Below, one piece after another: positions 49,884 to 58,173 of a DNA stretch of 64,000 bases; within the stretch, counting starts at the first letter, position 1; each line of letters starts with the position of its first letter. This DNA is from Planobispora longispora (GTDB lineage: Bacteria; Actinomycetota; Actinomycetes; Streptosporangiales; Streptosporangiaceae). The stretch is taken from assembly GCF_016863135.1 (NCBI RefSeq), contig NZ_BOOH01000003.1:1-64000 (forward strand), in the 5' to 3' direction. A program made the translations under genes and the position numbers. The notes beneath the pieces were generated by a model. The model saw only the letters and a list, made by a program, of their open reading frames with translations. It did no database searches and was not told the DNA's origin.

Positions 49884-52800
49884 ATGAGGGCGACCGCTCC
49901 GGTTCCGCGTTTCCGATGCCTCGGCCCGCCGTCGATCCGGAACGGGACCGGCTGGGTGGTCCCGGGAAGCCTGAAGGTCCGCCATCTTCTGGCCGTCCTC
50001 CTGGTCAGCGCCGGGCGCAGCGTGCCGGCGGGGGACATCGTCGCCGAGCTGTGGAACCGGGATCCCCCGGCCACGCACCGGACGCTCGTCCGCGGTTACG
50101 TGCGGGAGCTGCGGCGGCTCCTGGGCGACTCGGAACGGGACGTGGTACGGCATCACAATGACGGTTACCTGCTCCGGGTCGAGCCGGGCGAGCTGGACTC
50201 CGAGCAGTTCGAGCTGCTGTGCGACCAGGCGTGCGAGATGCACGGCGCGGGCGACCTGGAATCGGCGGGCCGGCTGTTCGACCAGGCGCTGGCGCTGTGG
50301 CGGGGCCCCGTCTTCGCGGGCGTCCCCCCGACGCTCACGCTGCTGCCCCACGTCTCGGCGCTGCGGGAACGGCGGCTGCTCGCGCTGGAGTCCCGCGCCG
50401 ACATCGACCTGCGCACGGGCCGGCATCGCGAGGCCGTCCCCCGGCTGCGGCAGCTCGCCGGGAAACATCCGCTGCACGAGCCGTTCACCCTGCTCCTGAT
50501 GCGGGCGCTGCGGGAGACCGGCCGGCGCGCGGAGGCCCTGAACGCCTACTCCCTCCTGCGCGGGCACACGGTGCGGGAACTGGGGCTGGAGCCCGGACCG
50601 CAGCTCCGGCGGCTGCACGCGCTTCTCCTGGCCGAGGAGGACGCCGGAGCCGATGACGCCGGAGCCGGGAAGGACGGAGCCGGGAAGGACGGAGCCGGGA
50701 AGGACGGAGCCGGGAAGGACGGAGCCGATGAGGGCGCCGGGCGGGCGCCCGCGTTCACCCCGCCCGTCCCCGCCCAGACGCCCCCGGACATCGCCGACTT
50801 CACCGGGCGGGAGAAGGAGGTCGCCCAGTGCCTGTCGGTGCTCTCGGCGGCGGACGGCCCCGCTCCCCGGATCCTGTCGGTGTCCGGGCGCGCCGGGGTC
50901 GGCAAGACCACCCTGGCCGTGCACCTGGCGCACCGGTTGCGCGGGGCCTACCCCGACGGGCAGCTCTACGCCGACTTCTCCGCGCCGCACACCACCCCGG
51001 ACGAGGTGCTGGGCCAGTTCCTCCGCGCGCTCGGCCTCCCCCGCACCGCGGTGCCGGGCGGTCTCGCCGAACGCCTCCAGTGCTACCGGAGCGTCCTGGC
51101 CGGCCGCCGGGTGCTGATCGTCGCGGACGACGCCCACTCCGAGTCCCAGGTCCGCCCGCTGATTCCGGGATCGCCCGGGTCCTCGCTGCTGGTGACCAGC
51201 CGCAGCCGTCTGCTGGGCCTGGAGTCGGCGCACTTCGCCGACCTCGACGTGCTCCCCCACGGAGCCGCGCTCGACCTCCTGGCGGGCATCGCGGGAGCCG
51301 AGCGGGTCGGGAGCGAGAGCGAGGCGGCGTCGGAGATCGTCGAGCTGTGCGGCAGGCTGCCGCTGGCCATCAGGATCGCCGGAGCGCGCGCCGCCGCCAG
51401 GGCGGCCCGGCCGCTGTCCGCGTTCGCCGCGGAGCTGTCCGACGAGGCGGACCGGCTCGACCTGCTCAGGGCGGGCGACCTCGACGTCGAGGCGGCCATC
51501 ACCGGCACCTACACGAGCCTGGACCCGCGCTGCCGGAGGCTCTTCCGGCTGCTCGGGCTGCTCGGCGCGCCCGACTTCTCCCCCTGGCTCGCCGCTGCGC
51601 TGGCCCGCCTGCCCGAGCGGGAGACGAGCCGGCTGCTGTCGTCGCTCGTGGAGGCGCGGCTGGTCGACGAGACCGGATGGTCCAGGTTCCGGCTGCACGA
51701 TCTCGTCCGCCTCTTCGCCCGCCGCCGCGCGGAGACGGACGAGGACGCGGCCGCCCGGACGGCCGCGCTGCGCCGGGCGTTCGGGGGGCTGCTCCTGCTC
51801 GCCCAGGAGGCCGACGCCCGGCTCGGGGTCCGGACCGTGGCCCGCCTCCGCCCGGCCGTCCCCCGGGGCGCGCCCGGCTCGCCCGAGGCGCCCGCGGACA
51901 GCCCCGAGACGCTCATGGACAGCCCCGAGGTGCTCGTGGGCGACCCTTTCGAGTGGTTCGAGACGGAGCGGAAGACCGTCTCCGCCTCGGTGCGGCAGGC
52001 GGCGGCGGCAGGACTCACGGATCTCGCCTGGGGCCTGGCCGCCGCCGCGCAGACCTTCTACGAGCTGAGGGACGTCGGCGAGGGGGCGGAGGTCCACCAG
52101 GTCGCGCTGGCCGCCTGCCGGAGATCGGGGGACCGCCTGGGCGAGGCGGTCATGCTGCGGAATCTGGCGGATCTCCACACGGGAACGGCCGGCGCCGTAC
52201 TCGACGACAAGCTCGGATGGGCCGAGAGCGCCCTGATGATCTTCCGGGAGCTGGGTGAGCGCGAGGGCGAGGCCGACGCGCTCTACCTCTGCGGTGACGT
52301 GCACAGGCTGCGCGGCGACCACGAACGGGCCCTGCGGTGCTTCCGGGAGAGCTCCGCCGTCGCGAGCGCCCACGGCTACCTGCTGGGCCAGTTGCACACC
52401 CTCCAGCAGCTCGCCGGGATCAGCCAGGCGCAGGGGAGCCCGGACGCCGCCCTCCGGTACGCCGAACGGGCTCTGTCGATCGCGGAGGAACTGGCCAGCC
52501 CCCGGGACGAGTGCGTCGTGCGAGGGCTGCTCGGCATGATCCACCGCCGGCGCGGCGAGCTCGTCCCCGCCGAGGCGCAGCTGCGGCGGGCGGCCGCGAA
52601 GGCCCAGGCCGCCGCGGACCCGCTGATGGAGGCGCAGATGCTCGCCCACCTCGGGCAGCTGTACGCCGACGACGGCCACGCCGAGGCGCGGCAGACGCTG
52701 GAACGGGCGCTGCTGCTCGGCACCGTCCATCATTACGACTTCGGCCGGGCCGTCGCCCTGCACGGGCTCGGGCTGCTGGAGATCGCCGAGGACCGCCCGC

Positions 52801-53018
52801 AGGAGGCCGCCGGCAGGCTCCGCGCGGCCATGGAGATCTGGGACGGGCTGCAGAACACGCTGGGCAGGGCCCGCACGCTCGCCGCTCTCGGCGAGGCCCA
52901 CGCGAAGGGGGGCGACCGGGCCGCCGCGCGCGCCGCGCTGGAGGAGGCCCGGTGCGAGTATCGCAGGCTCGGCGACGACCGGGAGGCGGACAGGATCGGC
53001 GCCCTGCTCTCCTCCTGA
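49884..53018 (+). CDS. SARP-family activator with NB-ARC and TPR domains
   Basis: This is a large AfsR-like protein of 1044 residues. It has a winged-helix DNA-binding domain (about 5-95; VRHLLAVLLVSAGRSVPAGD, VRGYVRELRRLLGD) and a BTAD domain (about 100-245; LLMRALRETGRRAEALNAYS). A GAGKD repeat linker (about 258-280) precedes the NB-ARC ATPase (P-loop GRAGVGKTTLAVHLA at about 335; RRVLIVADDA; CGRLPLAIRIAGA). TPR repeats fill the C-terminus. It follows the export genes by 48 bp and probably activates the peptide operon through the 11-bp-spaced heptamers. The start is weakly supported. Confidence 0.88.
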   Translation: MRATAPVPRFRCLGPPSIRNGTGWVVPGSLKVRHLLAVLLVSAGRSVPAGDIVAELWNRDPPATHRTLVRGYVRELRRLLGDSERDVVRHHNDGYLLRVEPGELDSEQFELLCDQACEMHGAGDLESAGRLFDQALALWRGPVFAGVPPTLTLLPHVSALRERRLLALESRADIDLRTGRHREAVPRLRQLAGKHPLHEPFTLLLMRALRETGRRAEALNAYSLLRGHTVRELGLEPGPQLRRLHALLLAEEDAGADDAGAGKDGAGKDGAGKDGAGKDGADEGAGRAPAFTPPVPAQTPPDIADFTGREKEVAQCLSVLSAADGPAPRILSVSGRAGVGKTTLAVHLAHRLRGAYPDGQLYADFSAPHTTPDEVLGQFLRALGLPRTAVPGGLAERLQCYRSVLAGRRVLIVADDAHSESQVRPLIPGSPGSSLLVTSRSRLLGLESAHFADLDVLPHGAALDLLAGIAGAERVGSESEAASEIVELCGRLPLAIRIAGARAAARAARPLSAFAAELSDEADRLDLLRAGDLDVEAAITGTYTSLDPRCRRLFRLLGLLGAPDFSPWLAAALARLPERETSRLLSSLVEARLVDETGWSRFRLHDLVRLFARRRAETDEDAAARTAALRRAFGGLLLLAQEADARLGVRTVARLRPAVPRGAPGSPEAPADSPETLMDSPEVLVGDPFEWFETERKTVSASVRQAAAAGLTDLAWGLAAAAQTFYELRDVGEGAEVHQVALAACRRSGDRLGEAVMLRNLADLHTGTAGAVLDDKLGWAESALMIFRELGEREGEADALYLCGDVHRLRGDHERALRCFRESSAVASAHGYLLGQLHTLQQLAGISQAQGSPDAALRYAERALSIAEELASPRDECVVRGLLGMIHRRRGELVPAEAQLRRAAAKAQAAADPLMEAQMLAHLGQLYADDGHAEARQTLERALLLGTVHHYDFGRAVALHGLGLLEIAEDRPQEAAGRLRAAMEIWDGLQNTLGRARTLAALGEAHAKGGDRAAARAALEEARCEYRRLGDDREADRIGALLSS
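50659..50722 (+). repeat. 15-bp coding repeat in the SARP gene
   Basis: GGAGCCGGGAAGGAC is repeated four times in tandem, preceded and followed by partial units, encoding GAGKD repeats in the linker between the BTAD and NB-ARC domains. Such a coding minisatellite can vary the linker length between strains. Confidence 0.85.
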
Positions 53019-53055
53019 CCGCCGCCCGTGCCGGCCGTATCGCGCCGGAACGGTG

Positions 53056-53083
53056 TTGAACGAACCGTTTGGATGGATATACG
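53056..53083 (+). promoter_or_regulatory. Promoter for a near-leaderless mRNA
   Basis: TTGAAC (53056-53061) and TATACG (53078-53083), 16 nt apart, fit housekeeping -35 and -10 boxes. The ATG of the PaiB-like gene is only 10 nt past the -10 box and has no Shine-Dalgarno, so the transcript would be leaderless or nearly so, as is common in actinomycetes. Confidence 0.5.
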
Positions 53084-53092
53084 GTTTACCGC

Positions 53093-53710
53093 ATGTTGAT
53101 TCACCCATGGGACGCCGCGACCGAGGACGAGGCCCTGGACTTCGTCCGCGCCAACGAGTTCGGCCACCTGATCGCCTCCGGCCGGGACCGTGACGTGCCG
53201 GTCGTGGTCCCGACGCAGTTCCTGCTCGCCGGCGACCGCGAGATCCTGCTCCACCTGGCCCGGCCCAACCCGATCTGGGCCGCGATCGAGGAGAACCCGG
53301 CCGTGCTGCTGTCCGTCGCGGGCGACTGGGCCTACGTCCCGGGCGGCTGGAAGGTCCTGCCCGGCGAGGACGACCCGCGCCGGGGCGTGCCGACCACCTA
53401 CTACGCGGCGGTCCAGCTCGTCTGCCGCGCCGAGATCGTCACCGACGCCGCGGGCAAGGCCGAGATCCTCCGGGCGCAGATCGGCCGCCTGGAGAACGAG
53501 GGGGCGCTGGTCGACCCCGCCGAGCACGAGCGGCGCTTCGCCGGAATCCGGGGGCTGAGGCTGGCGATCCAGAAGGTGGACGGGAAGTTCAAGTACGGCG
53601 GCAACGTCGACGAGGCGCACCGGCGGCACGTCGCCGGGCGGCTCGCCGAGCGCGGCGCCCCCGGCGACGCCGCCGCCCGGGGACACCTCCTGCGCCGCCT
53701 GGGCGGATGA
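53093..53710 (+). CDS. PaiB-type FMN-binding protein
   Basis: This 205-residue split-barrel flavin-binding protein matches the PaiB/FMN-binding negative regulator family. Its N-terminus IHPWDAATEDEALDFVRANE and central HLARPNPIWAAIEENPAVLL and YYAAVQLVCRAEIV are typical. The C-terminal basic segment IQKVDGKFKYGGN is also conserved. The family was named for repression of sporulation and protease genes in Bacillus; enzymatic roles are possible. The ATG giving MLIHPWD was chosen over an in-frame TTG 24 bp upstream. Confidence 0.87.
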   Translation: MLIHPWDAATEDEALDFVRANEFGHLIASGRDRDVPVVVPTQFLLAGDREILLHLARPNPIWAAIEENPAVLLSVAGDWAYVPGGWKVLPGEDDPRRGVPTTYYAAVQLVCRAEIVTDAAGKAEILRAQIGRLENEGALVDPAEHERRFAGIRGLRLAIQKVDGKFKYGGNVDEAHRRHVAGRLAERGAPGDAAARGHLLRRLGG

Positions 53711-53822
53711 GCCCCGCGGGCCGGTGAACGTCGCGGGCGAGAGCGCGGATGCGTGTTGAGGCCATGAATCCCGCCAAGGCCGATCAATGCCACATACGGC
53801 CTATGAAGCGAAAAATCCCGCG

Positions 53823-53865
53823 CGCCTCCCGTACCCCTCTGTCAGGGTGGAGGGCACGGGAGGCG
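53823..53865 (+). promoter_or_regulatory. Hairpin that masks the ribosome-binding site of the AAA+ gene
   Basis: CGCCTCCCGT (53823-53832) pairs perfectly with ACGGGAGGCG (53856-53865). The right arm contains the GGGAGG Shine-Dalgarno of the gene starting at 53874. When folded it would block ribosome binding, so translation may depend on a factor or condition that opens it. It may instead be a terminator reading into the gene. Confidence 0.55.
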
Positions 53866-53873
53866 GATGACAC

Positions 53874-55397
53874 ATGGATCTCAGCGACGCCAAGCACCTG
53901 TCCCACGCGCTCAGCACCCTCATGCGGGACGCCCACCTGACGCTGGAGGAGAACAGGAAGACGCCCGAGCTGGTGGCCAGGGTCACCGGCCACCTCGGCT
54001 GCGATCTCAAGCACGTGGTGTCGGTCACCGAGACCTTCGCCGCCTGGGAGCAGGCCAACCTCCAGCGCGGCGTGGACGCCTACCTCGCCCGGCACAGCCC
54101 GCAGGCCGAGTGGTTCGGCGTCGCCGGGCAGGGACGCGAGCACGACGACTACGTGAACATGCTGGCCGGCGCGGCGCGCGGCTACGAGCAGTACGAGATC
54201 GGCGCGGTCGACTACGCCACGGCGTCCATCGGCCCCGACGCGACCATGGAGATCATCGCGCTCGGGCTGGTCCTCACCCGCTCGCCCGGCGGATCCCCCG
54301 TGGTGATCGGCCTGCGCGGCCCGCAGGAGCGCGGGATGCAGCAGTCCCAGATCACCGTGCTGGCCGCCGAGCGGCGGGACGCCGTCGCCACCCGCGACGA
54401 GGCCGGCCGGCTGATGCGCGAGAACGACGTCTACCGGGGGCAGGTCCTGTCGTTCATGTGGAGCGAGCACCGGGGCAACGACCTGGTGACGTTCCTGCCG
54501 CGGCCGGAGATGGCCGCCGACCAGGTGGTGCTGCCCCCGGGTGTGCTGGACACGGTCGAACGGCACATCGTCGGCATCGGCGAGCTGGCCGTACGGCTGC
54601 GCGAGCACGGCCAGCACCTCAAGCGCGGCCTGCTGCTGCACGGCGCGCCCGGGACCGGCAAAACCCACACGGTCCGCTACCTGATGGGCCGGATGACCGG
54701 GTCCACGGTGATCGTGATGACCGGGTCGGCGATCAGGTTCGTCAGCGAGGCGGCCGGGCTGGCCCGGAGGCTCCAGCCCGCGGTGGTCGTCCTGGAGGAC
54801 GTGGACCTGGTCGCCATGGACCGCTCCTTCAGCCCCGAGGGCAACCCCCTGCTGTTCGCGCTGCTGGACGCCATGGACGGGGTGGGCGCCGACTCGGACG
54901 TGACGTTCGTGCTCACCACCAACCGCGCGGGGGTCCTGGAGCGGGCGCTGGCCGACCGCCCGGGCCGGGTGGACCTGGCGGTGGAGATCCCCAAGCCGGA
55001 CGCGGCCGGCCGGGCCGCGCTGCTCCGCCTCTACGCCCGGGACCTGCGCCTGGAGGCCGACCTCGACCCGATCGTCACGGCGACCGAGGGGGCGACCGCG
55101 TCCTTCTTCAAGGAGTTGCTGCGCCGCGCCGTACTGACCGCCCTGCGCGAGGACGGCGCCGGGGGCGGGGCGGAGGGCGGGGCGGTGCCCGGGGGCGCCG
55201 GCCTCGTGCTCACGGGCGCGCACCTGGAGACCGCGCTGGAGGAGATGCTCAGTGAGCGGGAGGCGCTGACCAGGGCCCTGCTCGGGTCGGGAGAGCACGA
55301 CCCGGACGGTGAACCTCCCTTGACGGTCTCCGGCGACGTCTACCCGGGCGACTACGACGATGGAACCTCCGTCGGGTTCGTCAGCTTCGGGCCCTGA
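53874..55397 (+). CDS. AAA+ ATPase of unknown substrate
   Basis: This 507-residue protein has an N-terminal domain of about 230 residues without a named family (VDYATASIGPDATMEIIALG). An AAA domain follows: Walker A LHGAPGTGKTHTVRYLMG (about 256), Walker B AVVVLEDVDLVAMD (about 304), sensor 1 FVLTTNRAG and arginine-finger region ADRPGRVDLAVEIPKPD. The C-terminal helical lid ends in an acidic tail. The layout resembles proteasome- or Cdc48-type remodelling ATPases. It is monocistronic, with an unusual hairpin over its ribosome-binding site. Confidence 0.85.
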   Translation: MDLSDAKHLSHALSTLMRDAHLTLEENRKTPELVARVTGHLGCDLKHVVSVTETFAAWEQANLQRGVDAYLARHSPQAEWFGVAGQGREHDDYVNMLAGAARGYEQYEIGAVDYATASIGPDATMEIIALGLVLTRSPGGSPVVIGLRGPQERGMQQSQITVLAAERRDAVATRDEAGRLMRENDVYRGQVLSFMWSEHRGNDLVTFLPRPEMAADQVVLPPGVLDTVERHIVGIGELAVRLREHGQHLKRGLLLHGAPGTGKTHTVRYLMGRMTGSTVIVMTGSAIRFVSEAAGLARRLQPAVVVLEDVDLVAMDRSFSPEGNPLLFALLDAMDGVGADSDVTFVLTTNRAGVLERALADRPGRVDLAVEIPKPDAAGRAALLRLYARDLRLEADLDPIVTATEGATASFFKELLRRAVLTALREDGAGGGAEGGAVPGGAGLVLTGAHLETALEEMLSEREALTRALLGSGEHDPDGEPPLTVSGDVYPGDYDDGTSVGFVSFGP

Positions 55398-55475
55398 GCA
55401 CCGCCGCCCGGGAATGATCTCGCGGATGCCGGACCCGTGGAGGCCGGATCCCGTGGAGGCCGGATCCCGTGGAGG

Positions 55476-56378
55476 TCAGCCGACGAGCCGTTCTTCGGCG
55501 GGGCGCGGAGACTCGCTCGCGTCGCCGCGGCGGGACACGGTCGCCAGCACGGAGCCGCCGAGGATCAGCGCGAACGAGACGAGGATCGGCACGGTGAGCG
55601 GCTCCCCGAGCACGATCACGCCCGCGGTGACGGCGACCGCCGGGTTGACGTAGGTGAACACCAGCGCGCGGGAGGTGCCGACCTCGCGGATGAGCGCGAA
55701 GAACACGATGAACGCCAGCGCCGTGCAGATGAGGGCGAGACCGGCCAGCGCGGCCAGCACCTGCCCGCTGGGCAGCGCGTCCGGCCAGGTCAGGACGGCC
55801 GGGGGCGTGTAGACGAGCGCCGCCAGGCCGAGGCAGACCGCGGTCATGGGCAGGGCGGGGACGTCCTGCAGCCGCCGCGCGGCGATGATCGGCGCGATGG
55901 CGTAGCAGGTCGCGGTCAGCAGCACCTCGGTGATCGCCCAGGGGTCCCCGCCGCGCAGCTCCGGCGCGGCCAGCACGGCCACCCCGGCCAGCCCCACGGC
56001 CAGCCCGGCCCACCGGACGGCGCCGAGCCGCTCGGTGTCGCCGGTCAGCCGTCCCAGCAGCACCGCGACGATGGGCGAGGCCGCGATGAGCAGGCCGGTC
56101 ATCGAGCTGGTGAGATGGCGCTCGGCATCCGACAGCAACCACCACGGCACCATGATCTCGATCGTCGCGAAGGCGGCCAGCGGCCGCCAGTGCCGGAGGA
56201 TCCCCCGCAGCCGGCCGCCCCGCAGCGCCAGCGGGAGCAGCACGGCGGCGCCGACCGCGGTCCGCGCGAACACCAGCACGGGCACGGACACGCCGTCCAC
56301 CGCCACCTTGATCATCAGGTACGGGACGCCCCAGATGACGCTCATCAGGGCGAACAGGATCCAGCCGCGCCTGCTCAT
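55476..56378 (-). CDS. EamA/DMT-family transporter
   Basis: This 300-residue protein has ten hydrophobic segments in two EamA repeats, beginning RRGWILFALMSVIWGVPYLM. The second repeat ends VFTYVNPAVAVTAGVIVLGE. Members export amino acids or metabolites. The ATG follows GGGAGCG. It is divergent from a MocR-type regulator 177 bp away, the usual arrangement for a regulator and its target. An extended open frame upstream is only a GC artefact. Confidence 0.9.
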   Translation of the reverse strand: MSRRGWILFALMSVIWGVPYLMIKVAVDGVSVPVLVFARTAVGAAVLLPLALRGGRLRGILRHWRPLAAFATIEIMVPWWLLSDAERHLTSSMTGLLIAASPIVAVLLGRLTGDTERLGAVRWAGLAVGLAGVAVLAAPELRGGDPWAITEVLLTATCYAIAPIIAARRLQDVPALPMTAVCLGLAALVYTPPAVLTWPDALPSGQVLAALAGLALICTALAFIVFFALIREVGTSRALVFTYVNPAVAVTAGVIVLGEPLTVPILVSFALILGGSVLATVSRRGDASESPRPAEERLVG

Positions 56379-56498
56379 CGGATCACGCTCCCGGCCCGGC
56401 CGGGCCGCTCGTCGGCCGTCGTTCCCACGCGGACCTCGCTTCCTTGGCATCCGTCGCGAACAGGTCGGTGCGGAGTCACCCACGACCCTAGGAAAACG

Positions 56499-56545
56499 AT
56501 TGGCCGGATGTAAGGTCCAATAACAGCCGATCCGATTGGGCCAAT
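56499..56545. promoter_or_regulatory. MocR-type operator candidates in the divergent promoter region
   Basis: ATTGG and CCAAT form two inverted pairs: 56499-56521 (13-bp spacer) and 56535-56545 (1-bp spacer). MocR regulators bind spaced half-sites between divergent genes. The right pair overlaps the region just before the regulator start, which suits autoregulation. Confidence 0.5.
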
Positions 56546-56555
56546 GGAGGAACGG

Positions 56556-58133
56556 ATGGAGTTCCACGTCGCGCTCACCGGACGCGGCGACCTGAGCGCG
56601 CGGATCTACCGGGAACTGCGCGAGGCCGTCCTCGACGGCCGCCTGCGGCCCGGGGAGCGTCTCCCGCCCACACGTGAGCTGGCGGGGCGGCTGGGCGTCT
56701 CGCGCAACACCGTGGCCGTGGCCTACGACAGCCTCACCGCCGAGGGCTTCCTCACGGGCAAGGTCGGCTCGGGCACGTTCGTGCGCGCCCGGCCCCTCCC
56801 CCGCGGGCTGCCGCGGAACGCCCCGGCGGGCGGCGGCGTGCGGCCCCGGCCGGTGTGGGAGGCCATCCTGGCCGAGGACACCATGGCCGGGGGTGTCCTG
56901 ACCGGAGAAGCCTGGGCCGAAGGCGGCGCGACCGGACACACCATCGCCGGGGACGACCGGCCGGAGTACGACTTCCAGACCGGGGTCCCCGATCCCGGGC
57001 TGTTCCCGCTGGAGGCGTGGCGGCGGCTCATCGCCCGCGAGCTCCGCGAGCTCCGCGGACTCGGTGAGCGCGGTGAGCGGAGTGAGCGGGGCGGTTCCCA
57101 CGGGCCCCACGCGTTCCACGAGCCCCACCATCCCGCCGCCGGTCTCGGCCGTTACGCCGACCCCGCCGGACATCCCGGGCTGCGGACGGCGATCGCGCGC
57201 TCCGTGGGCGTCTCCCGCTCGGTGCGCGCGGGGGCCGGAGACGTCCTCGTCACCCAGGGCGCGCAGCAGGCGCTCGACCTCGTCGCCCGCGTGCTGATCG
57301 AACCGGGCGACCGGGTGGCGGTCGAGGAGCCGGGCTACCCTCCGGCCCGGCTGCTCTTCCGGTCGCTGGGCGCCCGGGTGAGCGGCGTCCCGGTCGACGG
57401 GGAGGGCCTGGACGTGGCGGCCCTGCCCACCGGCACGCGGCTGGTCTACGTCACGCCGTCCCACCAGTTCCCGCTGGGCACGCCGATGTCCCTGGCGCGC
57501 CGTACGGCGCTGCTCGCCTGGGCGGAGCGCAACGACGCCGTGGTGATCGAGGACGACTACGACAGCGAGTACCGCTTCGCCGGCCGCCCGCTCGAGCCGC
57601 TGCAGAGCCTCGACCGGTACGGCCGCGTCGTCTACGTCGGGTCCTTCTCCAAGACGCTGCTGCCCGTGTTGCGGCTCGGCTTCCTGGTCGCCCCGGCCTC
57701 GCTGCGGCCCGCGCTGCACGCCGCCAAGCGCCTCACCGACTGGCACGGCGACCTGATCACCCAGGGGGCGCTGGCGCGCTTCATCGACGAGGGGCTGCTG
57801 TCACGCCACATCCGCAGGGCGACGCGGGAGTACGCGGTGCGCCACGCGAAGATCATGACGATGCTCCGGGAGCGCCTCGCCGGCCGGTTCCGCCCGGTTC
57901 CCTCGGCCGCCGGCCTGCACCTGTGCGCGCGGCTCGCCCCGGACGCCGGGATCGACCTCGGGCGGGCGCTGGACCGCGCCCGCGAGGCGGGGGTCGGCGT
58001 CGAGAGCCTCGCCCGCTACTGCGGAGAGGCCCCCGCGCAGGAGGGCCTCGTGATCGGATACGGCGCGATCCGGACGTCCCTGGTCGACGAGGGCCTGCGG
58101 CGGCTGGCGGCGTGCCTCGGCGGCGACGGCTGA
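56556..58133 (+). CDS. MocR-family regulator (GntR HTH + aminotransferase-like domain)
   Basis: This 525-residue protein has a GntR winged helix at 15-80 (RPGERLPPTRELAGRLGVSR) and a PLP fold-type I domain at about 155-520. The PLP-lysine lies in VGSFSKTLLPVLRLG (about 370) and the Asp partner in IEDDYDSEYRF (about 335). It uses PLP or an amine ligand to control nearby genes, presumably the divergent EamA transporter. An acidic/basic repeat GERGERSERGG occurs in the linker. The second ATG, 5 nt after GGAGG, was chosen. Confidence 0.92.
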   Translation: MEFHVALTGRGDLSARIYRELREAVLDGRLRPGERLPPTRELAGRLGVSRNTVAVAYDSLTAEGFLTGKVGSGTFVRARPLPRGLPRNAPAGGGVRPRPVWEAILAEDTMAGGVLTGEAWAEGGATGHTIAGDDRPEYDFQTGVPDPGLFPLEAWRRLIARELRELRGLGERGERSERGGSHGPHAFHEPHHPAAGLGRYADPAGHPGLRTAIARSVGVSRSVRAGAGDVLVTQGAQQALDLVARVLIEPGDRVAVEEPGYPPARLLFRSLGARVSGVPVDGEGLDVAALPTGTRLVYVTPSHQFPLGTPMSLARRTALLAWAERNDAVVIEDDYDSEYRFAGRPLEPLQSLDRYGRVVYVGSFSKTLLPVLRLGFLVAPASLRPALHAAKRLTDWHGDLITQGALARFIDEGLLSRHIRRATREYAVRHAKIMTMLRERLAGRFRPVPSAAGLHLCARLAPDAGIDLGRALDRAREAGVGVESLARYCGEAPAQEGLVIGYGAIRTSLVDEGLRRLAACLGGDG

Positions 58134-58173
58134 CAGCGCGCGGCTCCCGGTGCCTCCGGTGGACCTCCGCGTC

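Noticed and set aside
49194-53108. 1304-codon minus-strand open frame opposite the S26 peptidase and SARP genes
   Set aside because: It is antisense to two clear genes, has no recognisable domains and has the biased composition expected from high third-position GC.
55476-57746. 756-codon minus-strand frame ending in the EamA transporter
   Set aside because: Only the last 300 codons match the transporter. The upstream part is antisense to the MocR gene and crosses the divergent promoter.
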